A stretch of 17,589 nucleotides of DNA from Methanomicrobia archaeon LH_S13 (GTDB lineage: Archaea; Halobacteriota; Syntropharchaeia; Alkanophagales; Methanospirareceae): positions 1-17,589 of the forward strand of contig JAGXOR010000014.1 of NCBI GenBank assembly GCA_023659785.1, in the 5' to 3' direction. Made by a program: the position numbers and the translations under genes. Positions 7,237 through 13,785 of this stretch are shown here, piece by piece. The notes under the pieces are model-generated. The model searched no databases. It was given only the letters and a program-made list of their open reading frames with translations, and had not been told where the DNA came from. How positions within the stretch are numbered: the first letter of the stretch is position 1; each line of letters begins with the position of its first letter.

Positions 7237-8244
7237 ATGGAAAAGCCGTTAGAAAGATGCAAATTGGGAAAATCACTATCCTTTACAGACTCAAGATACG
7301 GGTGTGCTCCAGAAGCTCGCTCTATAAAGGAGCATATCGAAAGAGGTGTGGTAATTATAGACAAGCCTGCAGGTCCAACGTCGCATGAAGTTGTAGCATG
7401 GGTAAAAGAAATATTGAAGATAAATAAAGCGGCGCATACAGGGACACTTGATCCAAAAGTAACGGGAGTGCTGCCAGTCCTGCTCGGAACGGCAACGAAG
7501 TTAGCCACTACTTTCGTTAGCGATAAGGAATATGTGTGCGTGATGAAACTGCACAGAGAGGTTGCGGAGGATAGACTGAGGAAGATAAGTAAGGATTTCG
7601 AGGGCAGGATATATCAAAGACCACCGCTGAAGTCCGCGGTCAAAAGGCGGGTAAGGAGAAGAACAGTGCATTACATTGAAATAAAGGAGATAGAGGGCAA
7701 GGAGGTGCTGATGAAAGTAGGCTGTGAGGCAGGAACTTACATAAGAATGCTTTGTCATCATATCGGGCTCGCCTTAGGCGTAGGTGCGCACATGTCACAG
7801 TTGAGAAGGACTAAGTCATTTCCCTTCGATGAGGTTAATCTCACGAGGCTGCAAGACCTGAAAGATGCTTATATATTTTTTGAGGAAGGGGATGAGTGCC
7901 TTCTACGGGAACTAATCATGCCAATGGAATATGCGTTAGGGCATCTGCCGTGCATAATCGTAAAGGATAGTGCTGTTGATGCGATATGTCATGGTGCTGA
8001 CCTCAACGCCCCGGGGATCTCAAGGATAGAAGAAGGAATAAATATAGATAATCGTGTGATATTATATACATTGAAAGGAGAAGCAGTGAGCATAGGCAAA
8101 GCAAAGAAGAGCTCGGAAGAGATGCTCGGAGCGGAAAAAGGCATGTGTGTAAAAACAGAGAAAGTGTTTATGAAGCCAGGGATATATATGAAAGGTTGGA
8201 GGAGTAAAACAAATAAGGAGGTAAACATAAGCCGAGGTGGCTGA
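7237..8244 (+). CDS. cbf5: Cbf5/dyskerin, box H/ACA RNP pseudouridine synthase
   Basis: Catalytic subunit of the archaeal H/ACA ribonucleoprotein (with Nop10, Gar1, L7Ae), converting uridines to pseudouridines in rRNA; archaeal Cbf5 can also modify tRNA U55. The dyskerin-like N-terminus (YGCAPEARSIKEHIERGVVIIDKP) leads to the TruB motif HTGTLDPKVTGVLPV with catalytic Asp72. The Tyr/Lys motif region RPPLKSAVKRRVRRRTVHY and the GTYIRMLCHHIG loop follow, then a PUA domain at about residues 235-325 (LPCIIVKDSAVDAICHGADL..., GIYMKGW). The last codons (SRGG-stop) run 14 bases into the downstream tRNA-Ser gene. No earlier in-frame stop exists, so the overlap is real in this sequence. Confidence 0.95.
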   Translation: MEKPLERCKLGKSLSFTDSRYGCAPEARSIKEHIERGVVIIDKPAGPTSHEVVAWVKEILKINKAAHTGTLDPKVTGVLPVLLGTATKLATTFVSDKEYVCVMKLHREVAEDRLRKISKDFEGRIYQRPPLKSAVKRRVRRRTVHYIEIKEIEGKEVLMKVGCEAGTYIRMLCHHIGLALGVGAHMSQLRRTKSFPFDEVNLTRLQDLKDAYIFFEEGDECLLRELIMPMEYALGHLPCIIVKDSAVDAICHGADLNAPGISRIEEGINIDNRVILYTLKGEAVSIGKAKKSSEEMLGAEKGMCVKTEKVFMKPGIYMKGWRSKTNKEVNISRGG

Positions 8245-8336
8245 GTGGTAAGGCGCAGGCCTGGAGTTCTGCACGGGGCCGAACTGATAGCCTGTGTTCC
8301 GAAAGGAACTCAAGGGTTCAAATCCCTTCCTCGGCG
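8231..8336 (+). tRNA. tRNA-Ser (GGA) with apparent intron in the anticodon loop
   Basis: Type II tRNA. Acceptor stem GCCGAGG (8231-8237) pairs with CCTCGGC (8329-8335), discriminator G 8336, no encoded CCA. D-arm GCTGAGTGGTAAGGC; anticodon stem CAGGC (8256-8260)/GCCTG (8290-8294). The long variable arm GTTCC-GAAA-GGAAC (8296-8309) indicates Ser or Leu. T-arm AAGGG-TTCAAAT-CCCTT (8312-8328). The loop between the anticodon stems is 29 nt instead of 7. With anticodon GGA at 8263-8265, an intron of about 22 nt (roughly 8267-8288) would leave a normal loop. The 5-bp helix AGTTC/GAACT (8265-8269/8281-8285) supports a folded intron, but I could not draw a canonical bulge-helix-bulge, so exact splice sites are uncertain. 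Confidence 0.88.
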
Positions 8337-8393
8337 AAACAACACTTTTCTTTTTAGATAACACTTTCTTTATAAGAAAAGGTTCAGGGTAAA
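8337..8393 (+). promoter_or_regulatory. Probable promoter of the ribosomal protein/Rpo3 operon
   Basis: The 57-base gap between tRNA-Ser and the uS13 start holds a small inverted repeat TTTCTT-TAT-AAGAAA that embeds a TATA-like TTTATAAG. Its position some 20 bases before the ATG fits a leaderless or near-leaderless transcript. The gap could equally be tRNA 3' processing sequence if the cluster is read through from cbf5. Confidence 0.35.
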
Positions 8394-8915
8394 ATGAGCG
8401 AAGAAGGAAAAAAAAGAGAAGAAGGAAGAGGCGAAGAGGAATTTAAGCATATTGTCCGAATCTTAGATACTGACTTAGATGGTAAAAAAAGTGTAGTGTA
8501 TTCGCTATGCGGGGTAAAGGGAATAGGAAGAAGAGTAGCGAAGACAATAGCTGTTTCTTCGGGAATGGACCCGAGGGCAAAAATGGGTGAACTTTCAGAC
8601 GGAGAGATAAAGCGACTAAAGGCTGCAATTAACAGTGTGGAGAAGCGATTACCAGAGTGGATGCTAAACAGGAAAAAAGACTTAATTACTGGAGAAGACA
8701 GGCATATAATGGGTCCTGAGCTGCTGTTGAAGTTACGTGAAGACATAAATTTGTTGCGTAAGATACGCTCTTATCGAGGAATAAGACATGAAAGGGGACT
8801 GAGATTGAGAGGTCAAAGAACAAAAGCAACAGGACGAAAAGGATTAGTAGTAGGAGTAACGAGGAAGAAGATATCAGAGGCAAAAGCAAAGACAGGGAGG
8901 AGAGAGAGTAAATAA
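8394..8915 (+). CDS. rpsM: 30S ribosomal protein uS13
   Basis: Head protein of the small subunit, contacting P-site tRNA and the B1 bridges. Archaeal form of 173 aa, with a charged lead-in (SEEGKKREEGRGEEE) before the conserved HIVRILDTDLDGKKSV. The helix-hairpin-helix segment GVKGIGRRVAKTIAVSSG and the C-terminal RSYRGIRHERGLRLRGQRTK are diagnostic. The tail is rich in Lys/Arg, as usual for rRNA contact. First gene of the conserved uS13-uS4-uS11-Rpo3 cluster, one base apart from uS4. Confidence 0.96.
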   Translation: MSEEGKKREEGRGEEEFKHIVRILDTDLDGKKSVVYSLCGVKGIGRRVAKTIAVSSGMDPRAKMGELSDGEIKRLKAAINSVEKRLPEWMLNRKKDLITGEDRHIMGPELLLKLREDINLLRKIRSYRGIRHERGLRLRGQRTKATGRKGLVVGVTRKKISEAKAKTGRRESK

Positions 8916-8916
8916 A

Positions 8917-9471
8917 ATGGGGCATCCAAAGAAGATGAAGAAAATGCATGAGAGACCAAGAAGACCGTGGGTCATGCAAAGAATAAAAGAGGAGAAGGAA
9001 TTAGCTGAAAAGTATGGACTAAAGAACAAGCGCGAGATATGGAAAGCAGCGAGCTTTATAAAGAGGTATCGAAGGGAAATAAGAAGCATTTTAGCGGAAA
9101 TAGCAGGAAGAAAACCCACAGAGCATATAATGAGAAAGAAAGAAGAGATTTTAACAAGCCTAAAAAGGAAGAGGATATTAAAAGAGAGTACGTATGAAGT
9201 TGAAAGCGAAGCTGAAGGTAATGGAGAAAGTGCGGTTTTGAGATTGGAAGATATTTTGGCACTGAGCACAGAAGATATCCTTGAAAGGAGGCTACAGACA
9301 CAGGTATATAAAAAAGGTCTGGCGAATTCGCTAAAACATGCCAGACAACTCATCGTTCACGGACATATCGCTGTTAATGGTAGAAGAGTTACCATTCCAT
9401 CGTATATGGTGAGTTTGGAGGAGGAAAAGGGAATAGGCTACTATGACAAATTACAAAAAGAGGAGGCTTGA
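8917..9471 (+). CDS. rpsD: 30S ribosomal protein uS4
   Basis: Primary 16S rRNA binder that nucleates assembly of the small-subunit body. Starts MGHPKKMKKMHERPRRPW, the archaeal uS4 signature opening. The S4 RNA-binding domain lies at about residues 115-165 (ILERRLQTQVYKKGLANSLKHARQLIVHGHIAVNGRRVTIPS). Length 184 aa is normal for archaea. It sits one base after the uS13 stop and three before uS11, so the cluster is one transcript. Confidence 0.96.
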   Translation: MGHPKKMKKMHERPRRPWVMQRIKEEKELAEKYGLKNKREIWKAASFIKRYRREIRSILAEIAGRKPTEHIMRKKEEILTSLKRKRILKESTYEVESEAEGNGESAVLRLEDILALSTEDILERRLQTQVYKKGLANSLKHARQLIVHGHIAVNGRRVTIPSYMVSLEEEKGIGYYDKLQKEEA

Positions 9472-9474
9472 AAA

Positions 9475-9867
9475 ATGGCAGACGGCAGAAAGTGGGTACT
9501 AGCCCATATTTCTTCTTCTTTTAACAACACCATTATCACGATTACTGATATGACAGGTGCGGAGACGATAGCAAGAGCTTCTGGCGGGATGATAGCAAAA
9601 GCGGATCGCGATGAGAGTTCTCCTTATACAGCGATGCAGATGGCAACGCAACTTGCGGCTAAACTAAAAGAGCGAGAAATATGGGGAATACACGTAAAAG
9701 TAAAGGCGTCACCAGGGCGTAAAGCAAGAACTATTGCTCCTGGTGCACAGGCGGCGATAAGAGCTTTTGCTCGCGCAGGACTGCGAATAGGAAAAAGAGA
9801 GGACGTGACACCGGTTGTACATAACGTGGTAAAACGGCCTGGAGGGAGAAGAGGAAGAAGAGTTTGA
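9475..9867 (+). CDS. rpsK: 30S ribosomal protein uS11
   Basis: Platform protein of the small subunit near the E-site. Recognised by WVLAHISSSFNNTIITITDMTGAET, then SPYTAMQMATQLAAKLKE, then the Gly/Arg-rich C-terminus with KASPGRKA, RIGKREDVTPV and the terminal RPGGRRGRRV. Length 130 aa is typical. The stop TGA (9865-9867) is followed after a single base by the TTG start of Rpo3. Confidence 0.96.
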   Translation: MADGRKWVLAHISSSFNNTIITITDMTGAETIARASGGMIAKADRDESSPYTAMQMATQLAAKLKEREIWGIHVKVKASPGRKARTIAPGAQAAIRAFARAGLRIGKREDVTPVVHNVVKRPGGRRGRRV

Positions 9868-9868
9868 A

Positions 9869-10531
9869 TTGGAAGTAAAGATAATAGACCAACGGGAAAA
9901 CGAAGTAAAATTTGTATTTTCAGGTGTGAACGTGCGTTTTGCAAATGCACTTAGAAGAGCAATGATTGCAGAAGTGCCAAAGCTTGCAATTGATGAAGTG
10001 AATATTCATGAGAATACATCTTTATTATACGACGAGCAGTTAGCATTGCGTTTGGCTTTAATACCTTTGAAGGCAGACCTCGGTGATTATAGCGTTGATG
10101 ACCGGAGTACTCTGACTTTAAAAGCTATAAGTCCAGAAAGAGCGGGCTATACAATGGTTTATTCTAAGGAACTCATCTCCTCAGACTCCGGGGTGAAAGC
10201 GGCGTTTGAAAATATACCGATTGTGAAATTGATTGCAACGGAGCGAGAAATCGCCGGTGTAAGAACGATTGCAAGGCAAACAATCGCGCTTGAAGCGATA
10301 GCAAGACTGGGCACGGGAAAAGAGCATGCGAAATGGCAGCCTGTCACCACGTGTGGTTACAAAATCATGTCGAGTGAAGAAGCTCGTAGCGACCTGTCAA
10401 ACAAGAAATCAGTAACCTTCACAGTGGAAGGGGATGGCTCCGTGCCCGTAGATGAGATAGTAACGGAAGCAGCGAGGATAATGCGAAAAAAATGTGAAAG
10501 TATGGTGGATGGGGTAAAAAGCATAAAATAG
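9869..10531 (+). CDS. rpoD: DNA-directed RNA polymerase subunit Rpo3 (RpoD), short form
   Basis: Archaeal equivalent of half the bacterial alpha dimer; pairs with Rpo11 to seed polymerase assembly. The alpha motif VRFANALRRAMIAEVPKLAIDEV is at residues 27-49, LALIPLK follows, and the D2 motif HAKWQPVTTCGYK is near 158-170. The gene starts with TTG (9869), one base after the uS11 stop; no ATG is better placed. Many archaeal Rpo3 proteins carry an inserted ferredoxin-like domain (D3) with Fe-S cysteines. Here only about 25 residues separate D2 from the closing dimerisation segment (VTFTVEGDGSVPVDEIV) and only two Cys occur in the whole C-terminal half, so D3 and its cluster are absent. Gene order continuing to eL18/uL13/uS9 is not kept downstream. 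Confidence 0.95.
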   Translation: MEVKIIDQRENEVKFVFSGVNVRFANALRRAMIAEVPKLAIDEVNIHENTSLLYDEQLALRLALIPLKADLGDYSVDDRSTLTLKAISPERAGYTMVYSKELISSDSGVKAAFENIPIVKLIATEREIAGVRTIARQTIALEAIARLGTGKEHAKWQPVTTCGYKIMSSEEARSDLSNKKSVTFTVEGDGSVPVDEIVTEAARIMRKKCESMVDGVKSIK

Positions 10532-10540
10532 GAAGGTTGC

Positions 10541-11029
10541 TCAAAGATAAGCGAGCTCTATACCGGCTATCCTCAAATAGTCCAATCCTTCCTTATCACT
10601 GTAATCCCCTGCCATCACCACTCTTTTTATTCCTGCATTTATTATCAGCTTAGCACATATCTTACACGGGAAAGCATTTACGTACAGCGTAGCACCTTCT
10701 GTATCTCTGCCCGCCTGTAAGAGCGCATTTTGCTCTGCATGCACTCCAATGCACTCTTCGTGTCTTTCACCCGATGCGATATTCAATTTATCTCGCCTGC
10801 ATCCAACATCGAGACAATGCGGGAATCCTCTCGGTGCACCGTTATAACCCGTTGATATAACCACGTTATTTTTGACCACTAAGGCGCCTATTTGCCTTCT
10901 CAAGCAAGTTGAACGTTCAGCTACGTCATTTACAATGTTCATCCAGTAGACATCCCAGGGTATTCTCTTTTGCTTTTGCTTTTGCTTTTCCTTCTCTTCA
11001 TTTGAGTTCATTCCTTTTCTAAGTTTCAA
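10541..11029 (-). CDS. dCMP deaminase (ComEB/cytidine deaminase-like zinc enzyme)
   Basis: Zinc-dependent deaminase, most likely converting dCMP to dUMP for thymidylate synthesis. The catalytic motif HAEQNALLQ (His97, Glu99) and PCKICAKL (Cys122, Cys125) provide zinc ligands and the proton shuttle. The upstream CLDVGC...H segment (Cys72, Cys77, His90) matches the extra metal site of ComEB-type enzymes. The substrate loop GYNGAPRGFPHC is conserved. The longest reading starts with TTG at 11029; an ATG at 11011, directly after AAAAGGA, is a reasonable alternative and would drop six residues. The N-terminus holds a low-complexity KEKQKQKQKR run encoded by a hexamer-like DNA repeat. Convergent with rpoD with only 9 bases between. 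Confidence 0.88.
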   Translation of the reverse strand: MKLRKGMNSNEEKEKQKQKQKRIPWDVYWMNIVNDVAERSTCLRRQIGALVVKNNVVISTGYNGAPRGFPHCLDVGCRRDKLNIASGERHEECIGVHAEQNALLQAGRDTEGATLYVNAFPCKICAKLIINAGIKRVVMAGDYSDKEGLDYLRIAGIELAYL

Positions 11030-11045
11030 TTTCTAAAAATAATCG

Positions 11046-11345
11046 TTATTGAGCAAATACGGCTGAGCGCATCTTCTGTTTTATTGACCCTTCTTTATCC
11101 CTTCTTTCATCTATCTTTAACGTTGTAACCACCCTTTCAGCACCTTGCTCGAAAACCGATTCGTGCACGGATTCGAACGCTTTTAAAATTACAGAGATGT
11201 CTTCTGCTTTAAATATGGTGCCCATGGCCGTAAGTTCTGGCTGCAATCCTATTTTTTTCAGTGCATCCACGGCTTTTGCCACGTATTTACTTACACCGGG
11301 CGTTTTTGTTCCTATTGGAATAACAGTAATTTCCGCGATTATCAT
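11046..11345 (-). CDS. MTH1187-family (DUF77) thiamine-binding protein
   Basis: A 99-residue ferredoxin-like protein of the MTH1187/YkoF-like group. Family features: MIIAEITVIPIGTKTPGVSKYVAKAVDAL, the strand-turn LQPELTAMGTIFKAED, and the closing RVVTTLKIDERRDKEGSIKQKM. Structures in the family form tetramers, and thiamine binding is the assigned role, though the pathway connection is uncertain. It lies 16 bases before the dCMP deaminase on the same strand. Its ATG sits one base after the stop of the TnpB remnant, so its TATA-like upstream sequence (ttatatataa) is now within the end of the inserted element. Confidence 0.85.
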   Translation of the reverse strand: MIIAEITVIPIGTKTPGVSKYVAKAVDALKKIGLQPELTAMGTIFKAEDISVILKAFESVHESVFEQGAERVVTTLKIDERRDKEGSIKQKMRSAVFAQ

Positions 11346-11609
11346 TTATATATAAGTGAAATACCCCCAGCTATCGCAAGGCAAGGGGCTTCCTACTTCA
11401 ACGATAGAACTTGCGGAAATTGATATCAACTTCCGTAGCGGTTCCACCTCAAAAGGCACAAAGAGCAATCCCTGCCCCGCCATACCTCGCTCCAATATAT
11501 TCAGCGAGGTGTTATAATCCCTATCCAGTTCTGTACCATATTTGTATTCCTTGCTTGTACCTCGTGGATTTACGTCTCCCACTATCTTACCTGCATCTCT
11601 ATGCAACAA
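11346..11609 (-). pseudogene. C-terminal remnant of an IS605-type TnpB/OrfB nuclease
   Basis: Only 87 residues remain of a protein normally near 400. The diagnostic stretch is VNPRGTSKEYKYGTELDRDYNTSLNILERG, matching the TnpB zinc-ribbon end and the third RuvC-like catalytic Asp in DRDYN. The expected zinc-ribbon cysteines are gone (Tyr in EYKYG), and the first two RuvC motifs are missing. It ends with SSIVEVGSPLP, as many archaeal TnpB C-termini do. The apparent Met start is incidental. Just after the gene (minus strand) lies the element's right-end hairpin. A dead copy; no TnpA is present. Confidence 0.85.
11355..11395 (-). mobile_element. Right-end hairpin of the TnpB element (omegaRNA 3' end)
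   Basis: On the minus strand GAAGCCCC...GGGGGTATTTCAC forms the GC-capped stem-loop typical of IS200/IS605 right ends (CCCC/GGGG at 11364-11368 and 11385-11388). It overlaps the last codons of the TnpB remnant. In intact elements this region yields the omegaRNA guide scaffold. Confidence 0.6.
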
Positions 11610-11647
11610 TAACTTATTTATGACATTTTAGTATATAAATACTTTTA

Positions 11648-11705
11648 TTGGTGGTGTGGTAGGAAAGAGTTATCTGCTCTCTATACACCCCTACCATATC
11701 ACCAA
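11648..11705. repeat. Long perfect-length inverted repeat (16-bp stem)
   Basis: TTGGTGGTGTGGTAGG (11648-11663) pairs along all 16 positions with CCTACCATATCACCAA (11690-11705), allowing two G-U pairs as RNA. A smaller AGAG/CTCT stem sits in the loop. It may be an IS605-type end or a non-coding RNA; it lies between the TnpB remnant and a second hairpin. Confidence 0.7.
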
Positions 11706-11710
11706 ATCGG

Positions 11711-11755
11711 GAGCCAATTCATCCCCCTACCTTTCGGAAGGGGACTTCTTGGCTC
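11711..11755 (+). mobile_element. IS200/IS605-like right-end hairpin in opposite orientation
   Basis: GAGCCAA (11711-11717) pairs with TTGGCTC (11749-11755) and encloses CCCC..CC-TTTC-GG..GGGG (11723-11743). The pattern ATTCATCCCC-hairpin-GGGGACTTCTTGGC resembles the conserved right end of many TnpB elements on the plus strand. The neighbouring tnpB fragment is on the minus strand, so this may come from a second, lost element or be a passively mobilised end. Confidence 0.5.
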
Positions 11756-11813
11756 ATAAGTTAAAAAACCTTTCTTTCAAAAAGAAAAATTATACTTTAT
11801 ATACAATAAAAAA

Positions 11814-12011
11814 ATGAAAGATGATTGGAGAATATTAGATAGGGTTGCACAAATACACAAATCGGCAATTCTGGCTTGTCGGAGCTACGGGAAAGGATTG
11901 CCGAGAAACTCAAAAGAGCTTACGAATATTTTAAGAATGTCGTTTTGTGTTTCTGAAGAGGAGATAAATAAAGGGTTTGATAGAATGGAAGCGTATTTCA
12001 GGTTCAGGTGA
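11814..12011 (+). CDS. Small hypothetical protein (65 aa)
   Basis: I do not recognise this protein. It is basic and probably helical, with no membrane segment and two cysteines (in SAILACRSYG and MSFCVSEEE). The C-terminal SEEEINKGFDRMEAYFRF looks amphipathic. The ATG follows an A-rich run without a Shine-Dalgarno, but a TATA-like ttatactttatata lies 15-25 bases upstream, which would give a leaderless transcript. It sits between IS605-type debris and the structured leader of the antiporter genes, so it could be a small resident gene, a fragment, or chance. Confidence 0.4.
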   Translation: MKDDWRILDRVAQIHKSAILACRSYGKGLPRNSKELTNILRMSFCVSEEEINKGFDRMEAYFRFR

Positions 12012-12264
12012 TTGTTGTGTGAATAAAACGATTGTCCCAATGGTTGAAGAAGTAAAAAATTAATAGAGAAAGAGCGAGAACTGGGACGGTAAGGGGTGCT
12101 AAATCGTGCCACCGGTGTCCCGATGGAGAAAAAGAGATAATTTTACATACTATTGTTCCTCTATCTCTTTTTACGTAGTATTGAATGACTTTTTGAATGA
12201 GGTTTTGATATAAGTGTGAACGTGAATGGGGAAAGAAAAAAGAAAGGAGGATAAATAAGATTAG
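12012..12264 (+). promoter_or_regulatory. Gene-free leader with two strong stem-loops upstream of the Mrp genes
   Basis: No convincing gene lies in these 253 bases. Two inverted repeats stand out: GGGAC (12083-12087) with GTCCC (12117-12121), extended by GGT/ACC; and an exact 11-bp pair AAAAAGAGATA (12129-12139) with TATCTCTTTTT (12162-12172). The second ends in a T-run and could terminate transcription. AGGAGG at 12245-12250 is the likely ribosome-binding site of the first antiporter gene but lies an unusually long 14 bases from its ATG. The arrangement resembles a riboswitch or attenuator, though I match no named class. Confidence 0.5.
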
Positions 12265-13785
12265 ATGCTGAGTGTAGTTGACCATTTCCCGGTGCTCATC
12301 ATTGCAATATCTTTGCTTTCCGCATTTACCATTTTAATTGCCGGCTGGCGAAACAAGAAATCCTGCTGGTTCATCTCCTTCGCTACTATTCTCGTTCAAC
12401 TCGTCATGGCGGTGCTTATCCTGAACCATGTCCTCTCTGTTGGAACCATACATTACTGGCTCGGCGGATGGGCGCCCCCCTGGGGTATAGAATATGTTAT
12501 AGACGCATTTAACGCATACGTGCTGGTTATCGTTCTATTCATCTGCCTCTTAACGGCGATATATGCAAAAAGGAGTATGGAGCGCGAGCAGCCCCGCAAA
12601 ATTGTGACTTTCTATGTGGTCTTTCAACTTCTCGTTACCGGTTTATGCGGTATAATCGTGACCGGGGACCTATTCAACTTATACGTATTCTTAGAGATAG
12701 CCTCTTTAGCAGCGTATGCGCTAATAGCTGTTGCAGGTGGTAGAGCGTTAAAAGCGAGCTATAACTACGTGATTATGGGTTCCATAGGCGCTTGTTTCTA
12801 TCTTCTCGGTGTTGGTTTCCTGTATGCCGTAACCGGTTCGCTAAACATGGCTGACCTTTCGCACTTGTTACCACCGCTATACGGGAATAAAGTAGTGCAA
12901 GCGGCTTTTGTCTTCTTCGTTGTTGGACTGAGCATAAAAATGGCGCTCTTTCCTCTGCATATCTGGCAGCCCGATGCATACGCGTATGCTCCTTCCGCGG
13001 TTACTGTGATTATAGCGGCGGCGATGTCAAAAGTTTCGATTTATGCTTTTATAAGGGTCTTATTTTCTGTATTCACGACGGAATTCATCCAGATTTATGT
13101 GCCCATTGACACCGCAATTTCCTGGATTGCTGCGATAGCCATCATCGTGGGCTCGGTCATCGCAATAATGCAGACTAATTTGAAAAGAATGCTTGCTTAT
13201 TCCAGTGTCTCACAGGTAGGCTATATTGTGCTCGGTGTCGGACTATTTTCTACGCACTGGGGACTGACCGGTGCATTGATACATATATTGAATCACGCAA
13301 TAACGAAAGGATGCCTGTTCATGGTTGCCGGCGCCATTATATACCGAGCTGGTTTGTGGAACATACGCGATTTCGAGGGGTTGAGTAAGAAGATGCCGTA
13401 TACATGTGCTGCATTCACGTTAGCGGCGTTATCAATGATTGGCGTCCCACCAACCGTGGGATTTATAACGAAATTGTGTTTACTGCTTGCGTCTTTAGAA
13501 GCGGTAGAATATGCTTTTGTAGTCGTTATACTTGCCAGCACGCTGCTCAATCTCGTTTATTTCTGGCGCGTGATAGAGCGCATGTATTTTGTGAAGGAAG
13601 AGAGAGAAAACAAGATAAAAAAGGATGAAGCACCGGTGAGCATGGTTATTCCTGCATTAATACTCGGTTCACTCTGCGTCATCGTTGGTCTTCTCTGGCT
13701 TGCAGGTGCGGCGACACCTTTACTGCCGATAGTCAAACAGGCAGTTAATACACTGTTGGAAACGGGGGTGGGAGCAGCGCCATGA
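12265..13785 (+). CDS. mrpD: Mrp-type Na+/H+ antiporter subunit D (NuoM/NuoN-like) 1
   Basis: Polytopic membrane protein of the Mrp-D/complex I antiporter family, coupling cation and proton movement. 506 aa, roughly 14 transmembrane helices. Ion-path residues are intact: Glu144 in VFLEIASLAAY (TM5), Lys225 in GLSIKMALFPLHIW (TM7), Lys256 in AAMSKVSIYAF (TM8), His340/His344/Lys348 in LIHILNHAITKG, and Lys403 in GFITKLCL (TM12). The NLKRMLAYSSVSQVGYI signature is present. Its stop overlaps the next start in ATGA (13782-13785), so the two subunits are translationally coupled. No MrpA/B/C/E/F/G genes are next to it, so this is not a classical seven-gene mrp operon. Confidence 0.88.
   Translation: MLSVVDHFPVLIIAISLLSAFTILIAGWRNKKSCWFISFATILVQLVMAVLILNHVLSVGTIHYWLGGWAPPWGIEYVIDAFNAYVLVIVLFICLLTAIYAKRSMEREQPRKIVTFYVVFQLLVTGLCGIIVTGDLFNLYVFLEIASLAAYALIAVAGGRALKASYNYVIMGSIGACFYLLGVGFLYAVTGSLNMADLSHLLPPLYGNKVVQAAFVFFVVGLSIKMALFPLHIWQPDAYAYAPSAVTVIIAAAMSKVSIYAFIRVLFSVFTTEFIQIYVPIDTAISWIAAIAIIVGSVIAIMQTNLKRMLAYSSVSQVGYIVLGVGLFSTHWGLTGALIHILNHAITKGCLFMVAGAIIYRAGLWNIRDFEGLSKKMPYTCAAFTLAALSMIGVPPTVGFITKLCLLLASLEAVEYAFVVVILASTLLNLVYFWRVIERMYFVKEERENKIKKDEAPVSMVIPALILGSLCVIVGLLWLAGAATPLLPIVKQAVNTLLETGVGAAP

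Noticed and set aside
8384..9353. Several 80-160 aa minus-strand frames opposite the ribosomal protein genes
   Set aside because: Antisense shadows of uS13 and uS4, Leu/Ser/Phe-rich as expected from the complement of Lys/Arg/Glu codons.
11648..11755. CRISPR array from the two adjacent inverted repeats
   Set aside because: The two hairpins differ in sequence, no direct repeat recurs at spacer-like intervals, and no cas genes are present.
12083..12121. Fluoride, TPP, cobalamin or SAM riboswitch
   Set aside because: None of the conserved core motifs of those classes that I remember could be aligned to the stem-loop; left as an unassigned structured leader.
12004..12285. 93-aa minus-strand frame across the antiporter leader
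   Set aside because: It reads through the two inverted repeats and into the 5' end of the antiporter gene antisense; no recognisable domain or start signal.
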